NCBI GenBank assembly: GCA_030272585.1
Contig: BSYQ01000004.1
Span: 496,001-560,000, forward strand
Source: Bryopsis sp. KO-2023
Taxonomy: Eukaryota; Chlorophyta; Ulvophyceae; Bryopsidales; Bryopsidaceae
Reading direction: 5' to 3'
Length of the DNA stretch: 64,000 bases
Made by a program: the position numbers and the translations under genes
The notes under the pieces: model-generated
What the model saw: only the letters and a program-made list of their open reading frames with translations
Database searches by the model: none
Told to the model about the DNA's origin: nothing
Shown here: positions 36,582-45,630 of the stretch, one piece after another
How the letters are laid out: each line of letters starts with the position of its first letter
How positions within the stretch are numbered: the first letter of the stretch is position 1

Positions 36582-37689
36582 GTTCAAACTTTCGCCTTGA
36601 AGGGGAAGAAAAAAACGTTGTTGTACAGAGCAGGAATCTGGGCAAGCAAATTCTGCGAGTGCCTGAACCGGTTCCCTTGGTTAGGTCAGCCGCCAGTGCT
36701 GTGGGAGAGTGGTTAATGCGAATTCTGGTTGAAACGATGAATGCGATTTGGGAAAATTTTGGGGTTTATTTTACTCGGTAGGGGTATGTTTCCTGTGCTA
36801 CAATAACAGGTATACCCATACTACTGTCCTGGTGTATTTTGGAGCCGATCTCAATCTGTCGATGTGGGTTCAACAGAACTAGCGAAATGAAAAGAAAACA
36901 ATTGTGATCGTGATGGTTGCACAGTTTCTGAGATTTTTGCTTGTGTCTTGTAAAGAAAGACAGGATTTGGGGCTGTTGCTTTTTGGTCGATATTAGAGGT
37001 CGGTTGACCCAAGTTTGCCTGCTGGCAACAGCAATCCATTTTATGAAAAGTGTTGGGGCCCGCTGCTGTTTTTAAATTCTTTCTGGCGATTGTTGCACGG
37101 TGGATGAAGTTTGACTGTCAACTCCACTGGTATTGACCAAACTTGAAAGACCAAAAGGTCGATTCTTTCGCATATGAGAAGGAAAAACTTGTCCATTCCA
37201 AAAGCAAACCTGACGAAACAATCTCAGAAGACACAAATGATTTGTTGCGTAAATCTTGCCACACCAGAACATCTTGCGTTCTGGTGTTCGCATTTGAGAA
37301 TTGCACATGGACTCAAACCCCTGATCCACGGCCAACTCAAAACGTTTGTGAGATTCTTCCTCTAGAGGAGAGATCATAAGTCGAGAGATCTCTCGACTTA
37401 TGCTTGTCCACAGAGGGAGATTCTCCTGCGGATTCTCTGTCGCCAATCTTTGGGCTCAAAATTACTAGATGTGTAGCTTGTGTAGGGTGGATGCTCAAAA
37501 ACTGAAAAGGATCAACCGAATACAATGAAAAGTTCCAAATCAATTCCCCCACACGAGGTTTTTGAAGTACTATAATATGAACTGCAAAAACATTTGTGTG
37601 TGGAGGAAGACCGTCAAACGGGAACAACCTAATCGTCCTTTTCAACACACTGCTGTCTGTTGCAAACACCATTCGGCCGATATTCCCAT
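36582..37689. other. Non-coding between PLAT gene and expansin remnant
   Basis: No gene supported. Short hairpins cluster here: 10-bp arms at 37261-37270/37278-37287, a 12-bp palindrome at about 37359-37370 and the 28-bp palindrome listed separately. I searched for expansin exons 1 and 2 here and did not see them. Confidence 0.5.
37375..37402. repeat. Perfect 28-bp palindrome
   Basis: The bases 37375-37402 (arm CATAAGTCGAGAGA) equal their own reverse complement with no loop, immediately after another palindrome, TCCTCTAGAGGA. Could be a protein-binding site, a transposon footprint or an extruded cruciform; nothing decides between these. Confidence 0.9.
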
Positions 37690-38249
37690 ATGGGAATCAC
37701 TTGGAGAGGTCAAATGCTTGTCATGATTCATGGAAGGTCGTGACTGTCACGATTGTGGACAGCTGCCCATGCAACTACTCTGGAAACTACTTTCCATCAC
37801 ACCCAATTATTAATCTGGAAACTCGTACTCCAACAAGAGGTGGTAAGTTCCTGGATGGCCCTTGGATTCATTCCAAGTTCTGTTGCGGAGTATACCAACT
37901 GATCAGGTGCTGTGAGAATATTTGCTGATCTGGGAACAAATTTGGGGCCTTTCTTTTATCTATGCCAGTCTGGGGTGTAGACCTGGGTTGACCAGAGTGC
38001 CCATTCGGTGTGTTTTGCAGGTGCTGTGGTGATATGGACCACTTTGATCTTTCATACCACACTTTCGACAAGCTGGCTCCTCGTCACTACGGTGTGATTG
38101 GACTGAAGTACCGTCCTGTGGCCTGCCCCTCCAGCTATTTGGGAAACAGGCATCACCTGGGCAGAAATCTCAAGGAGGGTGAAATGGTGGTGCTGGACGA
38201 GCGATTCGAGCGACCAGAAGGAGTGCAAGGAGCACTGCCATCTGTTTAA
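37690..38249 (+). pseudogene. Expansin-like gene, 3' half, frameshifted
   Basis: The exon to about 37853 encodes YGNHLERSNACHDSWK, then VTVTIVDSCPCNYSGN, and the exon 38021-38249 (TAA) encodes CCGDMDHFDLSYHTFDKLA...GVIGLKYRPVAC. These are the conserved double-psi beta-barrel signatures of expansins (HFDLS, GVIGLKYR.V.C). The natural donor is GTG|GTAAGT at 37853, preceded by codons YSNKRW. Those codons are out of frame with VTVTIVDSC because of a 35-base insertion bounded by the 8-bp direct repeat CTGGAAAC (about 37781 and 37816). A weaker donor at 37906 would restore the frame to the last exon while adding unrelated residues. The sequence before 37690 shows no acceptor and no expansin N-terminus, so the gene is also 5'-truncated. 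Expansins loosen cellulosic walls. Confidence 0.75.
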
Positions 38250-38537
38250 GACTTCTACATATATAACACCGGGAATATGATTTTCAGGTCACTGCTCCTC
38301 TTGCAAAATGTATCATTTTTTTTTAAGGAAAAAAAAAAAGTGAAAAAGCTCTCTTTTGTTTTGATTGAATTTAGATTCTCGCAGGTCTCGCGAGAAATGG
38401 AGATGAGCTAATAAATAGGATTTCCCCCCCGTAAGTTTATCTGTACATTGTCAAATGGGATGAGGGCAAAAGATCATTCGAAGCATCAAATTCCTTCTTT
38501 GTTTAAGACCCCTTTTCTAGATTTTGGTAGGCTCTTT

Positions 38538-39275
38538 GGTGTTCAAGAAACGATGTTTTTGACGGCATCAACCCAATGGGAATAAATCCAGGCCTCACCG
38601 TTTTTTTTTTTAAATATCTGTTTGCAATGCTTGAATGGGTGTTTTTGTGTGGAAGTTCGAGATTGCCCATGGCGATAATTTTTGCTCTCTAGAGTCTGGT
38701 CGCAGGTGAAATTGTGATTAGAGCGTGATGATTATAACATATCCACTTTGGGGAGATCTTCAACTTTCATTTTGGGTTTTATTTTGGGAAATGGTTGATC
38801 GAGTCAGAGACCAGGTCTTGACGCCTGAGATGCAACCAACACATTATGAACAACACAATGTTTTTGCTTTTATGATGGCATTTCCATGCCAATGAAATAT
38901 TATCGGGAAATGGGTTATTTGAGGTTCTCTGTTTTTTTGTGTCTTTAAATTGTAGTGCGTTTTTTGGAGGTTTGGAAATGTTGATGCTTTTTGGTTTTGG
39001 TTTTTATCTTTCCTTACATTTGACTTTTGGAGTCGATATCCAGGGGGAAATACATGGAAGAATACATACTCTTTGAGAGAATGTTTTGTGAGGGGTCAGT
39101 GATGCAGAATAAAAGGGATGTGTAGCCCTTCTTTTGAAGCATGTAATGAAATATCCTGGCGTTTTGATTTGGACTTGTTTTTGTATGACGTAAAAATGAA
39201 AATGTTGCAATGTTGTTAAGACACTCTTGCAGATGAAAGGTTAACCAGAGTTCCCTACAGTTATTTTTGTTAGAT
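38538..39275 (+). repeat. Inverted repeat arm 1 (expansin 3' flank)
   Basis: From the shared GTTCAAGAAACGATG to the shared AACCAGAGTTCCCTA region this arm matches the reverse complement of about 42020-42372. The second arm lacks about 350 internal bases. No coding function seen; it is the downstream flank of the expansin remnant. Confidence 0.85.
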
Positions 39276-40211
39276 TGAGTCGATAGCATACAGTACTTTG
39301 TTGAATTAAAGTAAATTGGTGGGGAGTTTCGAAATTAGGGGAGAAGAAACACTTCCTGACACAGCAACCACAATCAGCACAATTTCTGTGAAATATGTTT
39401 GGTATTTGCACCTTTCCTGTGGTCAGATGTGGAAACTATATTTTCTTGAGAAAAAAATTGGGAAACACATCATGAGCGTGAATGGGAGAGGGGAAGGAGA
39501 ACTGTTGGGTGGTTTTTTCCCAACCCTATGCGTTTTTTTATTATATCTATATTTTTTGGCAATTCGATTTGCAGTTTTACTCTGGATATGTTCAAAACAG
39601 GCAGTCAATGCTTGTGTCAAGATGAGGTAAAAACAAAAAACATGTTCTGGTCTGAACAATGTTGGACAGAAGAAAAGGGCAATCAATGCCTCAGGTCTCC
39701 TCGACCCCTTGTTGCTTGTAGCTCCACAACTGCTGTCCCCCACCAGAGCATCCCACTTAGACAACTCAGGCTCATGTTGGATGCAGGAATCCAGGATTCC
39801 CTTTTCCATCCTTGAACCTGACTGGCTGGCTGATGGGCGAGTTCTACTCATCGAGTTCGCTCCAGACATGCCTCCACAGCTTTCGCCACTCGCCACCCTG
39901 GGCTGCTTGCCTCTGTAGTCCTTAGAGAAGCATACTCCACCACGCTGGATTGCTTGCAATTATCCCAAATGTGGATTTGATATCTCCATCCCTTCCAAAG
40001 AGTGGCGTTCCAAGCAACCGAGATCATCCACAGTTTCCACTGCATTGTCATTTGATTTCTAGGAATTACTGATTATCGACTAAAAGGATGCCACTCCGGG
40101 TAGGGCGTCCGATGGCAACAAAATATTTCTGGATTTGGTACATTTTCCTGGCCAGGAATCAATATAAATAAAAAATCGTGTATAATGCTCCCTCTTTCTT
40201 CACAAACTTTG
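39276..40211. other. No gene supported
   Basis: Long ORFs on both strands (for example 39423-39959 minus) have no recognisable domain and contradict each other. Lies inside the loop of the large inverted repeat. Confidence 0.45.
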
Positions 40212-41108
40212 CTCTTTCCGTCAAGATGCATCGAATATCCTTACTGACCATCTGTCAAATAAAAAATAAAAATGGAGTCTCAGATATCAACAATTAAGGG
40301 AGCATTGAAAGAAGGGAAAAAAAAACAAAAAAACAGCCCGATATATTCATTTTACTATTTAAAAAAAAAATCAAAAGTATTTTTTTTTCTACCCCTATGC
40401 ATCCAGAAATGATGCACCACTGACTATAGCCCTTCCCTCCACTGTTCTTACTTTAATTCCAGATTTGTTACGACTTAAAAAAAAAAAAGAACAATCCTTC
40501 ATCATCACTGGTTTTTTCCATCTCAGTTTCCGATATTTTTTCTTGCAAGGATAGACATCGACCCCTGTCAAATTTATCTTGCCATATTCATCCGAAACCA
40601 AATTTTCCAAAATAGCAATAACAAATTATGTGAACGTAAATGGTTCTTATCAACTGTACCTCTCGCATGGTCAGCAATTGGCTTTCATTGTATTGTGCAC
40701 TGACACTTTTCAGAGTTTCCTGAACAAAAAAAAAATCCAAAAAAAAGATTAGGTGCTTTCATGTACCTCCCGAATAACTGGTCCCCCTCTTCTGTCTGAC
40801 CCCCCCAAAAAACATATCATATCACCAGAACACCACCAGCACATAAAACTTTCCAGAAAAACCTTTTCATCTTTTCCAAGCGTTTTTTTGCAAAACGCTT
40901 GCGACTCTTTATGGGGGTGTTTTTTCTTTGTTTTTTTTTCTTTTGGTTTTTGGGGGAGGGGTGAGAGGGTGGAGGTGGATTTTTCACTCACCATTTGCAG
41001 ATCCTTGCTTCCAGATGTGCTGTTGATCAAGCCAGGCTTTGCGCGAACATCGTAGATGATGGGGCGCTCGAACCAAGGAATCAACAAGTGGGTTCCTTCG
41101 GGGTACAT
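40212..41108 (-). pseudogene. Prohibitin remnant
   Basis: Three exon-like blocks with good splice sites: 40992-41108 ([20 protein letters not shown]...SGSKDLQM), 40660-40719 (ETLKSVSAQYNESQLLTMRE) and about 40212-40251 (MVSKDIRCILTERAKF). They match consecutive parts of the prohibitin SPFH domain. The block expected between the first two, ending DYDERVLPSI.N, is absent or eroded to [11 protein letters not shown] at about 40870. The N-terminal membrane anchor and the whole C-terminal coiled coil are missing. Prohibitins form inner-mitochondrial-membrane rings; this copy cannot make a complete one. A functional copy presumably lies elsewhere. Confidence 0.8.
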
Positions 41109-41587
41109 CTGCAATCAACAATCATTTTCCTTGTCATCACCATTACAAGAAACCTAAAAAAATCTGTACATGTGGAGTGGATGGATCGGTGCTGAGCAAT
41201 ATATCAGTGGTAGAAAATTAGATTTCTTGAGTTGCGGATGCTAACTTGTTGATCGTATGAATCGATGAAAAAAAGCCCTACAGATAATTGAGTGGGGTGC
41301 GCATGCTAGCAGTATTCTTTGAAAAACCACAGGGACCCTGTAAGACCTTGATCACGTTTACCCCCAACCGAAACAACTTTTTTCCCTTCGCATTTCCCGA
41401 GATCACCCTTGAGACAGATCTTGTTCCATGTTTCGAAAAACATCTGTTACCATCCAGCTCAAGTACTTCCAGTATAGTCCGGCAATCATCGATGTATTGA
41501 GAAAACAAACCCCTGATCGTCGATGCTCTAAATGTGATCACTACGAGATTTCAACACGTGACAAATTTACTGCAAAGCAACTGGAGC
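41109..41587. other. No gene supported
   Basis: Between the prohibitin remnant and the ankyrin fragment. An open frame at 41278-41541 (minus) has no recognised homology. No N-terminal prohibitin exon is visible. Confidence 0.4.
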
Positions 41588-41947
41588 TCAGATCAAGGAC
41601 TCAAAACCCTCGCCTGAAAACTCAGCATCAACGGCAGCCCCTTTCTCCAACAGAAACTTGACAGCATCCAACTGACCGCTTGTTGCTGCCATGTACAGAG
41701 CACTTGCTCCAATATCACCTCTCTTTTCAATGTCCATTCCTTGATCAAGTAACATTTGCAAGATCTCGGTATGCCCATTGAATCCTGCCGCCTGAAGTGC
41801 CGTATAACCGACATCATCAGTAGCCTGGAGGTCTGCACCTTTCTCAATCAAAAACAGAAATATATCTGAATGCCCATTCTCGGCGGCATACGGAAGAGGT
41901 GTTGTCCCTTTGAGTCCTGTTGCTTCAAGATTGACCCCATTTATCAC
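41588..41947 (-). pseudogene. Truncated ankyrin-repeat exon
   Basis: About 119 codons with three-plus ankyrin repeats (GTTPLPYAAENGHSDIFLFLIE; GYTALQAAGFNGHTEILQMLL; SALYMAATSGQLDAVKFLLEKGA) ending in a stop at 41588. No ATG begins the frame: the first codon after the upstream stop is GTG, and no AG acceptor is visible just before it. The inverted repeat arm 2 starts about 70 bases upstream, so the 5' part was probably cut off by that rearrangement. The repeats are not especially close to those of the protease fusion. Confidence 0.65.
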
Positions 41948-42019
41948 AACAAATCATTCCCTGGAGGAGGGAATTGATACAGGTGCATCTAGGATACAAA
42001 TTTCTTTTTCTCAACAAAG

Positions 42020-42372
42020 TAATGAAAACCAACAATAATAACTTTAGGGAACTCTGATTAACCTTTCATCTGCAAACACAAGAGTGTCTTAACAAGATTT
42101 GTAACATTTTTTCGTCATGCAAGATACCATGTCCAAATCAAAACGCCAGGATACTTTTTTTTGCAAACACATCCCTTTTATTCTGCATCACTGACCCCTC
42201 ACAAAACAGTGACTCAAAGAGTACGTATTTTTCAACGTATTTCCCCCTGGATCTTCCAATCTCCAACTTCCACACAAAAACACCCATTTAAGCATTGCAA
42301 ACAGATATTTAAAAAAAAGGTGAGGCCTGGATTTATTCCCATTGGGTTGATGCAACATCGTTTCTTGAACAT
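42020..42372 (-). repeat. Inverted repeat arm 2 (expansin 3' flank)
   Basis: Reverse complement matches 38538-39275 with about 350 bases missing. It abuts the exon-2 remnant of the inverted expansin copy at the shared GTTCAAGAAACGATG, so the gene's central and last exons were deleted right up to its own 3' flank. Confidence 0.85.
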
Positions 42373-42643
42373 CGAAGAGCCAAATGGGAATCGGGGATGG
42401 CGGCCTCGTCCCAGCCTGTTCCTTGGAATCGCATCCAAACACAACCTTGACTACAGGAGAAATCTCCAAAACCGAAATCATGCCGCGCGACCCACGAAAG
42501 GCGGCTCACGTGTGAATGTTCCACCAGATTCCGTAGAACGTGGCTCGTCCAGTGCGCCAGCCGTCTCCAGGTTCAACGAGACCAGCAAGCGGCGACGCCA
42601 AAAAGCACACCAAAGCCACCATCATCTTGTTGAAGGCCACCAT
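42372..42643 (-). pseudogene. Expansin-like gene, 5' half, inverted
   Basis: The exon 42512-42643 encodes a signal peptide (MVAFNKMMVALVCFLASPLAG), then EPGDGWRTGRATFYGIWWNIH, ending at donor AC|GTGAGC. The exon to about 42375 encodes TQGCVWMRFQGTGWDEAAIPDSH. GRATFYG and TGWD.AA.PD.H are the N-terminal expansin signatures. The coding sequence then stops being expansin and continues directly into the 3' flank shared with the plus-strand remnant. The junction has microhomology (GGCTCTT-x-GTGTTCAAG in arm 1 against GGCTCTTCGATGTTCAAG here). Together with 37690-38249 this supplies both halves of one gene in opposite orientations. Confidence 0.75.
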
Positions 42644-42851
42644 GATTCTTTTTTTCTGAATTGGACTTCGGGAATCGACTCGTCTGGATTTGACACACAG
42701 TTGTTGGCCGTCATGTCCTTTGGTTTATCAAATCAAATCATGATTACACACGAAGAAGCCCATCGAGGGCGTCCGCTCGGCTTCTATTGCGGAAAAAAAT
42801 CAAGAAACTCGTCCAAAAAACAAACAGAATCAGAACTCTATATCTGAGCGA

Positions 42852-45317
42852 ATGCGACCGCGACGCGACCGCTCGTCGGGCTTCAAGCCAAAGCAACAGA
42901 AGCGAACAAGGACGCTAGGGAAGCCGGAGCACGCGAAGCGGATGAGGCTGGACTCCATCCCACCACCGCCTCCACCACTACCTCCACCTCCACCACCGCC
43001 ACCTCCGCCTCCACCACCACCTCCACCACCTCCCACCACGAGGGACTTGCTGGGCGGCACCAGCGACGACGAAATCAAGGTGTTTTTTTCGACAAACAAA
43101 ATCTCTGAAGTTTCAACGGGGGAATTTTTTATTCCAGCGAAAAGAATCACCATGTGAGGATTGCAGGGAATACAGGATTTCCCTCCAAGCAGATTTTCCA
43201 CTGATGACTAATCAATATCCATCGATGTTCACTTTTGCTAGGCGGCAATGCGCAGTGCTGAGGACGAGGCTGATGCGACCGCTGCTGCCGAAGCTGAGAA
43301 AGAGGCTGAATTCACTGCGGACCCCCCCCCTGTCTTGCAAGCAGATCGAAATGACCCAGAAAATGACTTGGAGAATGCTGGGGAAGATGAAGACAAGACA
43401 GCCGCTACAGCAGAGTATAAAACGGAGGTGGAAGCCGCACAGAAGGAGGCTGAAGAAGAGAGGAAAAGAATGGTGGGTTGCTGTTCTCCCTGCCAGAGAT
43501 AGGACTTTACGGTTACGGTCACCGTAACCGGACCGTAACCACCGTAACCGGACCGTAACCGGAGTACAATTTTCGTCAGAAAATCGTACTTTTACGGCCG
43601 TAACCGTAGCACCGTACCACTCCGTACCGCTCCGTACCGGACCGTAACGACCGTAACGGCCGTAACAACCGTAAACCGTAGAAAGTGACCCCCGCAGGGT
43701 CCCGCGATTCCAAAGGAACCCAGGGGGATTCGAACCCGCGACCCTACTGACTGCAGCCTAACGCTTTACCACTGAACCACGCTACTTCACGGTGATTTAG
43801 GGCCTACCGTAGTTATACCGTACCTGTTCCGTACCGTAAAAACAACATATTACTCCGGTTACGGTACGGAGTTACGGCCGTAGTACGGTGACCGTAACCC
43901 GACCGTAACCGGACCGGACCGGAGTCGGACCAAAAATTTGGCCCAAGTCCTATCTCTGCTCCCTGCAAAGCAGGATTGTGTTGGATCACAGTGATTTTTA
44001 AATTGACCTTGATGAATATCTTGATGTGAAATGCCGTTTGGGGTTATTGAAGTGTTGGAGAAACCCCCACCATCCACAACTTTTAGCAGGGTTTTAGTAG
44101 GCTTTATGTGTGAATGTGCATTATTCTCGCAGGAGGAGTACATGTTATATGCCGCCTCCCTTCCTCCGGAGCCTGAGCCAGACACCGTTCCAATGCGTCA
44201 TTCCAAGAGATCGAAGGCAAAAGATTCCAGCACAACCAACCGACCTCCGAAGCGACTGAGAGCCCCTCTTTCATCGACCTCCAGCATGACTGCTTCTGAC
44301 GATGAAATGTCCGACACCCAAGCCGCTTTCACACGAAAACGGTCGAGGGTTAATCATGCAGCTAATCCTCCTCCACCCCGAACGCTGTACGATAATCTCT
44401 GGCAGAGGATCAACCCTCCGATGTTGTCGGGGCCTCAGCCCTGGAAAGTGGAGGATGATTTAGTGCTGGGGTTCATGGTGAAACACGCGATTGAAGGGAT
44501 GGCGTTGGAGGGGGGGAAGTCAGCGGGGGGTTTGTTGATTCCTGAGGGGGTGTGGATGGCAGCAGCTGAGGCTCTGGAGCGAGGGGTGTCTGAACCTGGA
44601 GCTGACTTTGATGATTTGGAGACGGGGTCTGTCCCAGCTCGGCGTTCTCCAAGGGAATGCAAGGTATCCAAATGCAAAATGAGGATTGCCGCAATTGGTA
44701 GTGTGATTCGATCAGGGCAGAAACCGCTCGCAGCGGAAGAATTTCAGTTATCTTCCTGATTAATTACTGAATTGATATGCTTATTTGGTTTGTAAACAGG
44801 CGTCATTGTCTGTAGTTAAATCTTTTGGAGTCCACAGAAAACCTCAGTTTGTTGATGCAGTCGCTTGATTTTTATTCTTGATGTGGGTGCGTTACTTTTC
44901 TAGACTTGGGATATTGCATATTGTGTGAGGGGACAAGGCATTTGACTCCATGGAGGTCGTGGTTGTACCATGCAGTTGAGGTACAGTCAGCTACTGATGT
45001 CTTTCGCCAATTCGAGCATCCGTGAGGCTATCCAGATGCCCCAAAATCAGTGCATATTTGCTCTCCGAGATTTCCAGGGCATCCTCTCCAGGAAAGTTGC
45101 CGAGGCCATCTCAAATGCAAGCGATGAGGAGGTTATGTCGCTTTGGAGGGGAATGAAGCCGGATGGCTCCAGTCGAACGCTTCCGGAGTGTTTCCAAACC
45201 CTTCAAAAGACGCTCAATGGGTTCGCATGGCCTGGCTCAGATCATGGCCTTCGTTTCAACCTGGACTCTGGGACAAGGGTGGTGCCACTCGCAGCAGATG
45301 TGGTGCTATCAGTCTGA
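42852..45317 (+). CDS. SANT/Myb-domain nuclear protein with polyproline N-terminus
   Basis: Four exons in phase 0: 42852-43079, 43242-43472, 44133-44663 and 44976-45317, giving 443 residues. Exon 1 is basic (RPRRDRSSGFKPKQQKRTR), with a run of about 23 prolines broken by one Leu. Exon 2 is an acidic, Ala/Glu-rich helix. Exon 3 has NLS-like stretches (KRSKAKD, PPKRLRA, RKRSRVN), then QPWKVEDDLVLGFMV...IPEGVWMAAAEALERG...RSPRECK. Exon 4 continues LRYSQLL, completing a SANT-like W...W...C..RY pattern with a long insertion. The spacing recalls the SANT region of EAF1/VID21-type chromatin subunits, but that is only a suggestion. Intron 2 hosts a hAT-like MITE. The stop at 45315-45317 overlaps the start of the beta-mannosidase fragment. 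Confidence 0.7.
43494..43958. mobile_element. hAT-like MITE, 465 bp, 14-bp perfect TIRs, 8-bp TSD
   Basis: The element starts CAGAGATAGGACTT and ends AAGTCCTATCTCTG, exact reverse complements. It is flanked on both sides by CTCCCTGC (43486-43493 and 43959-43966), an 8-bp target duplication. CAGAG termini and 8-bp duplications are hallmarks of the hAT superfamily. There is no transposase, so it is non-autonomous. The interior is unusual: many overlapping copies of CCGTAAC/GGTTACGG-type words on both sides of a tRNA-like core. It sits in intron 2 of the SANT gene. Confidence 0.88.
43715..43795 (-). other. tRNA-Cys-like sequence inside the MITE
   Basis: On the minus strand there is an A-box-like TGGTTCAGTGGT, a 7-nt loop CTGCAGT giving anticodon GCA (Cys), and a perfect B box GGTTCGAATCC in a near-complete T arm. 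The acceptor and anticodon stems do not pair well, so I do not call a working tRNA. It looks tRNA-derived and may still bind TFIIIC. Confidence 0.6.
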
Positions 45318-45630
45318 AACGATCGTGATGTTCGTTCCCTGGAAAGATGCAACACTTGAGAAGCGGCCAGAGATCGAAGCTGGCGGTTTCACGCGAGTGG
45401 ACGCAAGGACGGTGAAATTTGTGCTCAGGGCGAAACTTGTGATGCCGCATGTCGCGCTTGAATCAGCGGTGGCGGGTGTTTTCAGCGAAAACATTTTCCT
45501 CATTGTTCCTTGGGAAACCAGAGAAATCGTTTTCAAGAGTAGGGAAGACATGGACGTTGACGAATTCGAGGACACGCTGCAAATTTTCACTCCCGTTGGC
45601 CCCGTAGCTTCTGGGTGGCTTCTTTCGTGA
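45315..45630 (+). pseudogene. Beta-mannosidase C-terminal domain fragment
   Basis: After an AG acceptor in GTGCTATCAG, an open frame to a stop at 45628-45630 encodes ETIVMFVPWKD...VKFVLRAKLVMPHVALESAVAG, then VFSENIFLIVPWETREIVF. This is the closing immunoglobulin-like domain of GH2 beta-mannosidases (animal MANBA has a FSDNGFL motif at this point). No upstream exon of that enzyme lies on the plus strand; the catalytic part is on the minus strand 4 kb away. Confidence 0.65.

Noticed and set aside
39423-39959. 178-codon minus-strand ORF as a gene
   Set aside because: No recognisable domain, biased ends, overlaps an equally open plus-strand frame, no splice partners.
42964-43034. Glycine-rich minus-strand ORF opposite the polyproline codons
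   Set aside because: Complement of the CCN run in exon 1 of the SANT gene; no independent support.
43715-43795. Functional tRNA-Cys gene
   Set aside because: The B box and anticodon loop are good, but the acceptor and anticodon stems do not pair and it lies inside a MITE.
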